Position numbers and translations under genes: made by a program. From positions 2,362,001-2,426,000 of the forward strand of contig CANUEZ040000002.1 of NCBI GenBank assembly GCA_948099385.1: DNA of 64,000 bases, given 5' to 3'. The notes beneath the pieces were generated by a model that saw nothing but the letters and a program-made list of their open reading frames with translations, searched no databases and was not told where the DNA came from. Position 1 is the first letter of the stretch; the number at the start of each line of letters is the position of its first letter. Positions 57,208 to 64,000 of the stretch are shown one piece after another. The DNA comes from Fasciola hepatica (lineage: Eukaryota > Platyhelminthes > Trematoda > Plagiorchiida > Fasciolidae).

Positions 57208-58391
57208 TTGAAAAAGTGCCTGCAACCACCGACGGCCGAAAGGGGATCTGGAATCTGCCTCACCACCCAGTCATCATTAGACTGTGCAGCCAAGTTCCGG
57301 GGCAAGTTAGTAAATGATCGCCTACTACAAGAACCTGACTGGACCACACCACTCATCGAAGTTTTGTGCCGTTTCAGAGTGGGTAGAGTGGCCTCATCCG
57401 CCGACATTAGGGAAATGTTTCATCAGGTGAAAATACCGGTAGGAGAACGAGACGCGTTGCGTTTCCTGTGGTGGAAAGAGAGCGACTGGGACAAAGCAGT
57501 GATGAATTATAGGATGACCGTCCACCCCTTCGGAGCCATATCGTCACCATTCTGTGCGAACTACGTCCTTCGGGAATCAGTGAACAAACATGTAGGTTTG
57601 GTCCACCGGTTGGTGGTGGGTGGCGTCAGCAGTAACTTCTACGTCGACAACTATCTTGGGTCATTCGATGATATAGACTCAGCCCTAGCGCAGTTCAGAG
57701 GCCTGACGAGATTGCTGGAAGAGGGCGGCTTCCATCTAACAAAGTGGATGTCGAAAGCTTCAGAAGAGCTCGAGGTCAGTCCGTACCACCAGATGGCTGA
57801 AAGGGTTAGAGATTCGGAGGGCTCTCCACTTCCTGTCGAAAGCACTTTAGGAATACAATGGGACGCAGAAACGGACGACTTTGTTTCCGAGCTAAACGTT
57901 CCCGAGCTGCCAGTAACCCGTCGTGGCATACTATCCGCTGTCTCCAGTTTGTTCGGCCACTCGGTGTTGTCTCACCCTGTCTTTTACACGGAAAGATCCT
58001 GCCGCAGTGGCTGTGCCGTAAAAAAGTTGATTGGGACCAGTCACTGGACCGAGAGGACCGGCTGGACTGGGAAGAACTTCCGAACACTTTGAAGAAACTA
58101 GGGGACATACGGGTTCCACGATGTTTGGCCCCTGGTCGGGCGACGCGGACGGGAGAACTGCATGCCTCTTCCGATGCGGCCGAAGTCGGTTATGGAGCTT
58201 TGGTGTACGGACGATGATGCGCACGAGATGGACAATATACTACGAGGATCCTGTACTCTAAAGCCCGCGTTGCTCCACTGAAGTCGATCTCGATCCTACT
58301 CCTTGAACTCAGTGCAGCCACGTTAGCAGTCAGGGCGGTACAAATGGTGAAGAGATGTTTTGACTTCCACATTTGGTCGGCTAGCTTTTGA
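57208..58391 (+). pseudogene. pol: BEL/Pao copy 2 reverse transcriptase and RNase H
   Basis: RT: VASSADIREMFHQVKIP, DALRFLWWKE, FGAISSPFCANYVLRES and the catalytic box FYVDNYLGSF, which has YVDN rather than YVDD. A frameshift at about 57950 moves to the frame that reads GVVSPCLLHGKILPQWL. The RNase H-like part follows (SSDAAEVGYGALVYGR at 58160-58217), then after a stop KARVAPLKSISILLLELSAATLAVRAVQM. Multiple lesions. Confidence 0.88.
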
Positions 58392-58561
58392 ACGGACTCA
58401 ACGATAGTACTTTACTACATTAACAACTTCCGGGGCCGGTTTAGTACTTTCGTTGCTAACCGAATCACGATCATCCACGACGAATCAGCCATGAACCAGT
58501 GGAAGTATGTCAGGTCTGGCGATAACCCTCTACGGAAGTAGAACTGGAGATCAAAGGCGTA

Positions 58562-60104
58562 GTGATAGCGGCCAACCTCGTCGAAGCGCCATCCATTTTG
58601 TCACGATTGGTTAGATTTTCCTCCTGGATGAAGACACTTCGTTCATTAGTTTGGTTGGCTAGGTTCAAGGGACGTTCGCCAGTCATGAAGGGGATACGTC
58701 ACTCTAGCCGTGTACGGTTAGATCCGATGAGTCCCGATGAACTACGAGCCGCAGAATACGATATATTCAAGATGATACAACGGGAGGCTTTCACCCGAGA
58801 TGTCGAGAGGGCGGAAGAAGTGAGGCCGACCAATAATGACATGCCATCTCCAAGAGGCGACTTGAAGCGTTTAAACCCCAAACTCACCAATGGACTGCTG
58901 CGGGTGGATGGTAGGCTGGTCAGCTCCCACCTGAGCTCCGACACAAAGTATCCCATACTGCTGCCGGCCGACAACCTGTAGTAGAGCTGATGATCCAACA
59001 TGTCCACGCCGTGGAGGGACATGCCGAGGAAAATCACTGAACAGGGATCATTCGAAAGTGCTTTTGGTTGCTGAGAGGAAGAGCGACTGTAAAACGCGTA
59101 ATTGGACGTTGTGTACATTGTAGGAGACGCAATGCCACGGTGGGCAAACAAAACATGGCCCCTCTACCAGAACGCTGAGTGACTGCGGTCTGGTGCCTGT
59201 TCAGCGACACCGAGTCGGACTATTGTGGATGAGGTGTGGGATGAGATTGGAAAAACGATATGGGTGTATCATGACGTGCATGAAGTCACGCGCGGTACAC
59301 CTAGAAGTATCACATTCGATGACCACCGATTCTTTCCCGCGGGCCTTGCAGAGATTTATCAACCGAAGAGGGGTGCCGACCGATATATACTCCGGCAATG
59401 GGTCGAACTCCGTGGGCGCTCACGGAGAGTTGCGGCGTTAGCACAAAAACATAAACAGGGACGAACTGCAGAATCGAACCGTGGCCTACGGCATACGATG
59501 GCATTTCAACCACCCACAGGCCAGCCACCGCGGCGGCGTATGGGAACGCATGATCCGGTCCGCCAGACGGATATTGCTGTCAATCATGGAGCAACAGCCG
59601 CCCGACGACGAGACCCTGAACACCGTCATGACTGGGGTAGAGAGAATTCTTAACCACCGCCCACTGGTCCCAGTAATGAACGGCCACCCCGCCCACCTGG
59701 CGCTCACCCCGAACGACTTATTGACGTTACGGTCTAACGAGGGTTTTCAAGGGCCGGTAAACCTTCGTGGGAGCTACCTCCACTGATGGAAGCAGGCAAA
59801 CTATCTTGCCAAGATTTTCTGAAGGCGACGGCTTCGGGAGTATCTACTGGCTTTGTAAGCTCGACAGAAGTGGCTGGTCAGAACAAGACCATTCATTGTT
59901 GGGGATGTGGTGATGATCGCAGACGAACGTGCACATTTCAGCACCTGGCCTTTGAACTTGTTTATGAAAACCATCGGAAGCCCTAACGTTATCATGAGAA
60001 CGGTTAAGTTGAAGACAGACAATGGAGCGCTAATTCGTGACATACGCGGTATCAGCCTTTTCGATAGGGAAGGCGGAGGAGCTGATAACAAGGAGGCCCC
60101 GTAG
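58562..60104 (+). pseudogene. pol: BEL/Pao copy 2 integrase and C-terminal domain
   Basis: 58562-58981 holds the upstream LKRLNPKLTNGLLRVDGRL and YPILLPADN block. A zinc site follows (HVHAVEGHAEENH, CVHCRRR). The core is in three frames: SRAVHLEVSHSMTTDSFPRALQRFINRRGVPTDIYSGNGSN (59290-59415), then IRWHFNHPQASHRGGVWERMIRS (59487 onward), which keeps the Glu. SGNGSN has Gly where the second catalytic Asp is expected. The C-terminal part KWLVRTRPFIVGDVVMIADE is also recognisable. Confidence 0.85.
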
Positions 60105-60744
60105 ACTATTCCGCAGTCGTCTCCGAGGTGGGCAAAAAAACCCTAAATATGGGAGCATTCAACATACACTGACGTATCGATCTATCATACACCCCGACAC
60201 ACACAACTACGTTATACACGTTTATATCGCATGATCTCCGTCAAACACTTTACAGTTCTCACAGTCTTTCGTCGACTTTACAGAAGGTTTTTTCCGATAT
60301 GTGGTGATAAATGCGATTCCATTGTACATCCAGACACACGCACATACCCGAGGTACACCGTACCCCGTAATCCCTATCAAACATGTGGCAGTGTTCGCCG
60401 TTTTTTTCGTGGGCATTACTGAAGATTTGTAGCATGTGTGGGAGTAGCGGCGATTACAGTATACACACACGCGCAAGCACAAACAGCCTGTTTATGACGG
60501 CCCTCCCAACGGCAGCATCTACGTTTTCCCCTTCACGCCCGTCATCAGTCACCCGTTAACATGGAAGATGTAGAATAGCCTCGCGTCTATGTGGCCAACG
60601 GATTAGGCGCGACCATGAGTAGGATGTTGACGACAAGTATTGGGCGTGAGCACTGACAGCAGGGCTGAGGTAGGTAGGAAGAATCAGTACCTTTATACCA
60701 AACCTCTGACTCCGCTAAGGATTCGGGGGGATTTTGGTGGGCGG
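60105..60744 (+). other. BEL/Pao copy 2 3' untranslated region and polypurine tract
   Basis: No gene seen. The polypurine tract is at about 60725-60744, just before TGTAAC. Confidence 0.65.
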
Positions 60745-61081
60745 TGTAACGGCCGGTCTTGGAAAATCCCCCCAAAACCATTGCAGTTCCATGTTCCCTT
60801 AACATCACTCACTTGCCTACACCAATTTTTGTTTGTTCGCGTCCAGAGTGTTACTTTGTCATATCCTTGTTCTGGACCTGCGTGACGCACGTGCTCCTCG
60901 CTCGCACGCTGCAATTCGGTTCTCGTTTTTTGATTCCTTGTGATTTCATAACTGAGGTTTGTATCTGTTTGGTGTCATTGTTCATTCAATAGACTAGTAT
61001 CGCAGAATCTCATGGACAGTCGCCTTTTGATTTCGGGATCCGTTGTGAATTTGGCTACGCATTGCTCAAACGTGTGTTACA
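60745..61081 (+). repeat. BEL/Pao copy 2, 3' LTR
   Basis: 337 bp; otherwise almost identical to the 5' LTR. Junction of the 38-bp deletion is at 60824/60825 (ACCA). Confidence 0.93.
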
Positions 61082-61152
61082 CTGGGTGGGGAAGGAAGAG
61101 GGACTGAGAAGGTACTGGTTGGGGAACGAGTTAGATTACGGTGCATATCGCT

Positions 61153-61522
61153 TGTGAGGCTCATTTGAGCAATGCGTAGCCAGAGGGTATGAATCTCAAA
61201 ACCGGAACATGATTGACGCGTTGTTTCCACAATACTGGATTACGAAATGGACAGCCTCGCTATTTATATACAAGCACCAAGTATGCGATCACAAGGGCTC
61301 AAAACGAGAGCCAAGTTCACCAGTTGCGAAAGACTAGCTCGTGGGTCAATCAGGTCCCAAACAGGGTACGATATAATAGCGCTTTGGAGGCGAATAAATA
61401 AAGGTTGGTTGGAAACAATGCAAGTGGTGCGAAACACACAAATAATGCATACGCTCGAGTTTTTTCACGAAGCCAGGGTCCTATAGAGTCCTTGGGGTAT
61501 TTTCCACAATTGTTTCTCACAC
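61153..61522 (-). repeat. Solo LTR of a BEL/Pao relative, inverted
   Basis: The reverse complement aligns along its length with the copy 2 LTR: GTGGAAAATACCCCAAGG against TTGGAAAATCCCCCCAAA, ATTCGCCTCCAAAGCG against GTTCGCGTCCAGAGTG, TTTGGGACCTGATTGACC against TCTGGACCTGCGTGACGC, and GGCTACGCATTGCTCAA identical. TATATAAATA on the minus strand (about 61260-61272) is a possible TATA box. No internal region and no clear target duplication. Confidence 0.7.
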
Positions 61523-61569
61523 AGCCAATGGGACCATCGCTGTCCCCAGCCCTCGTCATTCCTGTCTCT

Positions 61570-63401
61570 ACAGACCGCCCTCAGTTGCTCCTACACGGGT
61601 TTCCTGGACCATTCCGGCCTACTACACCTTATAGTTCCAGTTGGTCTACTGGTTCATTAACGCACAGGCGCTTAACTCCAGACAGAATAAAAATAGCCAC
61701 GGTAGAGTTTCAGCACGTGCTGGATCTTTGTATTATCGGGCTATCTTTGGGCCCGTGGGCCTCTCCGCTACATATGGTACAGAAAAACTCTGGTTACAGT
61801 TGACGACCCCGTGCCGGCAATCGGGCCCTAAACAGCAGCTCCATGCCCGATCGCTACTCGGTTCCACATATGCAAGATCTAAAGACAAGTTTAGGCGGTT
61901 GCAAGATTTACAGCCGCAAAGACTACGTCCGAGCATGCAGTCAGATTCGCGTTAATCCTGGCGACTTATCAAAGACAGTTGTAATCACACATTTTGGCCA
62001 ATTTGAGTTTAACATGTATAATGATAATTTATTTCGAGGAAAGTCCGAGGCACTATTGAGAGTAAGAGGAAAAGGTACACTCTGGGTTACCAAGGCCTAA
62101 CTGCACGAAAACAGGAAACGTGTACAATCGTTCCATGAGTGAAAGATGCAGTCTATTGAACTGGAGTGCTAAAACCTCCAGGCAAATCTGAAAGTCGAGG
62201 TCACGTTGCCCGGAGATGATAAAGGTGGCTGAAACCTCGGAATATAAACACGCAACAGACAAGATTAGACGACACCTGTGGGGATCAAATACAAAGAACG
62301 GAAATTTCGCACAGCCAGCAATTTTTATGGGATGCTTTAAAAACAATAAGAAGCTGCAACGGACGGAATGGATATGGCTAGAAATCTGCCCAGGATGAGA
62401 AACAACGAATCGGCAGTTAAATAAGGAAAACTGATGAAACCGTTAATTGGTATTGGTTGTAGGACGGCGATTGAAAGCCATTTGGTCTACGTAAAGCTGC
62501 ACAAGCATTCCAGCGACTCACAGACTGGGTCTGCCAAGGTTTAGGAAGGGCCTAAGCCCAATTAGATGACGTCTTATTAGCTAGCTCCACCTCAGACGAT
62601 TACGCCGAACATTTTTCGAGCTTTCGTCTCTACTCGAGACAAAGCTGCGAAACTCTCGTTCGGCAGAGAAAGCAATACTGTCGTTGGTTAAACGATGCCA
62701 GCCACGGGCGTTTCACCTAAGAAAGAAAAAGATGAAAGCGATTCTCACATATCCTGAATCCCCATCCTTCAAGACGCTCCGAAGGTTCGATAGCTTGTTC
62801 AACTTCCACCGTTGTTTTGTCCCCAAGTGTGCCCACTTGATGCTACCTCTCACTGATTCACTAAGCGGCAGGAATAACGCTTTAGAATTTCCCGAGATTC
62901 CCGGTTCCCCTTTTTCGAACCAAAACAGGCTGTCTCCACATGGCCACGGCTGCTCATCACCTACCAAGCACACCCCCGGCACTATCAACCCATACGTCAG
63001 GCTTAACTGTTGACGCCTTTCTACAACAACAAGAGCAAGGCACTTGGCAATCTGTAGCGTCCCTCTCTAAACCTCTGCAGCCGGCTGGATCCGGATACAT
63101 TTATTTCGATGAGGAACTTCTAGCAGTTTACTTGGCTATCCGGGATTTCCGGCTTGTGGTGGAAAGCGGATATTTCACAGCCCTCACGGATCAAAAGTCA
63201 TCCGTCCTCGCCGCGCGGTCAGCCGCAGGCCGGCACTCGCCAAGAGAAAGTCGTCACCCACGTCATGTCACTCAGTTCACAGGGGATATACTACACCCCT
63301 CGGGTGAGCCCAACCTCATGGCAGATGCTCTCCCTGGCATCGATCCCACCATTCCAGCCAATGGCATTACCTTAGCTGCCATTGCTTCAGCACAAGTGCA
63401 T
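61570..63401 (+). pseudogene. pol: Gypsy 2 pol: reverse transcriptase and RNase H, decayed
   Basis: RRLTPDRIKIATVEFQHVLDL and PWASPLHMVQK (61640-61790), DRYSVPHMQDLKTSLGGCKIYSRKDYVRA and HFGQFEF (61843-62010), then after the LINE insertion FGLRKAAQAF and LDDVLLASS (62489 and 62552), YPESPSFKTLRRFDSLFNFHRCFVP (62755-62820), then RNase H YFDEELLAVYLAIRDFRL, FTALTDQKS and MADALPG (62940-63340). First residue of the YxDD box is lost. Several stops and shifts. Confidence 0.85.
62012..62465 (-). mobile_element. LINE 3'-end fragment inserted in Gypsy 2 reverse transcriptase
   Basis: The reverse complement ends CCTCGAAATAAATTATCATTAT, the LINE 3' terminus seen in C, F and G, and GTGACCTCGACTTTCAGATTTG matches CTGACCTTGAGTTTAAATTTG of LINE C. 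It separates FGQFEF from the PFGL motif of RT, which are adjacent in an intact Gypsy. 5'-truncated to about 450 bp. Confidence 0.75.
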
Positions 63402-63566
63402 TGTACCAGGCAGGGGCAATGCTCTTCCGACGAGGGTAGCACCTGTGATCTGCAAAAGCACAAAAGGAAAAACTCTCCATGAGCCGAGGCCCAGTAAGTG
63501 TATCAACGGCCGCAACACTTACATTAAACGAACAACAAGATGGCGGCCTTTAATCTGGCCGTTGCG
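63402..63566 (-). repeat. TRIM-like element, left LTR
   Basis: 165 bp, about 90% identical to the right LTR by eye. The left end reads TGTACC and the right end GTTGCG, so its terminal palindrome has decayed. Confidence 0.75.
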
Positions 63567-63800
63567 CTGCTCCCCCCCCCCACAAAAGAACACTGTCCCC
63601 AGTGTTCCTCACTCCAACACACTACAGGAGCACTAAATCTACAGGAACCACACCTTGGGTAGGCCATACCACAAGACCTCCCCTGGGCCACAACAAATCT
63701 ACGCCTCAGATCACTTCACAATTATCTCCTCGGCCCATATCAGGCCTATCTCCGAGGCCTCCCACTCCCCTCAATGCTGTCTCGCCGTGGGTGCCAAAAA

Positions 63801-63965
63801 TGTAACAGGAGGGGGCAATGCTCTTCCGACGAGGGTAGCACGTGTGATCTGCAAAAGCACAAAAGGAAAAAATCTCCATGAGCCGAGGCCCGGTGAGCGT
63901 ATCAAAGGCACCAACACTTACATCAAACAAACAACAAGATGGCGGTCTCCAATCTGGCCGTTACA
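63801..63965 (-). repeat. TRIM-like element, right LTR
   Basis: 165 bp with intact TGTAAC...GTTACA ends. Confidence 0.78.
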
Positions 63966-64000
63966 GAATGACCCAAAGGTCGAGCCGCCTCGTCATGACA

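Larger units (their letters stand above)
53921..61081 (+). mobile_element. BEL/Pao copy 2, structurally complete, with target duplication
   Basis: LTRs at 53921-54295 and 60745-61081, both TGTAAC...TTACA, flanked by CTGGG at 53916-53920 and 61082-61086 (5 bp, usual for BEL/Pao). Purine-rich tract GGGGGGATTTTGGTGGGCGG directly before the 3' LTR. Gag, protease, RT, RNase H, integrase follow in the normal order. All are broken by stops or frameshifts. 7161 bp in total. Confidence 0.95.
63402..63965 (-). mobile_element. TRIM-like miniature LTR element in Gypsy 2 pol
   Basis: Two direct repeats of 165 bp (63402-63566 and 63801-63965) flank 234 bp of non-coding DNA. The right copy has TGTAAC...GTTACA ends. 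On the minus strand the internal part starts TTTTTGGCACCCACGGCGAG, which has the TGG and position of a primer-binding site, and ends with a G-rich tract of ten G next to the other repeat, which has the position of a polypurine tract. The Gypsy frame continues across it (AIASAQVH before, NDPKVEPPRHD after). Flanks GCAT and GAAT may be a 4-bp target duplication with one mutation. Confidence 0.75.
61570..64000 (+). mobile_element. Second Ty3/Gypsy element, decayed, interrupted twice
   Basis: Pol fragments in order match the Gypsy block at 3504-6221 at family level but not closely. It is split by a LINE 3' end (about 62012-62465) and a TRIM-like element (63402-63965), and continues past the right edge. 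LTRs are not in view. Confidence 0.85.

Overview
This is a repeat-dense stretch of an animal nuclear genome. I recognise no host gene, no tRNA or rRNA gene and no CRISPR array. About 56 of the 64 kb can be assigned to retrotransposons or their untranslated regions: non-LTR elements (LINEs) with an ORF1 plus an endonuclease/reverse transcriptase ORF2, Ty3/Gypsy elements, BEL/Pao elements and one miniature LTR element. The LINEs look CR1-like: APE-type endonuclease, no poly(A), and 3' ends made of a CGAAATAAAC box plus an ATT/ATC microsatellite. This mixture fits a flatworm or other lophotrochozoan; that is an inference from element type, not a proof.

Layout. 1-472 is a LINE 3' fragment (A). 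473-16099 is LINE B. Its ORF2 is split at base 2622 by a Gypsy block (2623-13186) built LTR-internal-LTR-internal-LTR with an exact period of 5128 bp, and flanked by the 4-bp target duplication AACT. 16100-18923 is unassigned. 18924-22430 is LINE C (end of RT plus a 2.6-kb 3' UTR). 22431-41480 is LINE D, interrupted by LINE E (28168-40351), which is itself interrupted by LINE F (about 30740-37511), the best preserved LINE here. 41481-45478 is BEL/Pao copy 1, with RT and integrase lost and its 3' LTR cut off by LINE G (45479 to about 51960, minus strand). 51961-53920 holds an old minus-strand ORF1 remnant and otherwise nothing I recognise. 53921-61081 is BEL/Pao copy 2, complete in outline with LTRs of 375 and 337 bp and a 5-bp target duplication CTGGG. 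61153-61522 is an inverted solo BEL-type LTR. About 61570 to the window end is a second, decayed Gypsy element (plus strand), itself containing a LINE 3' fragment and a 564-bp TRIM-like element.

All coding regions are broken by stops, frameshifts, deletions or insertions, so nothing here looks autonomous. LINE F is closest: ORF2 has one nonsense codon; ORF1 has one nonsense codon and a 13-nt duplication. The most informative observations are the recombinant-looking middle LTR of the Gypsy tandem, the three-level LINE nest D>E>F provable from sequence continuity, a roughly 430-bp module conserved in the long 3' UTRs of five LINE copies, and the TRIM-like miniature element.
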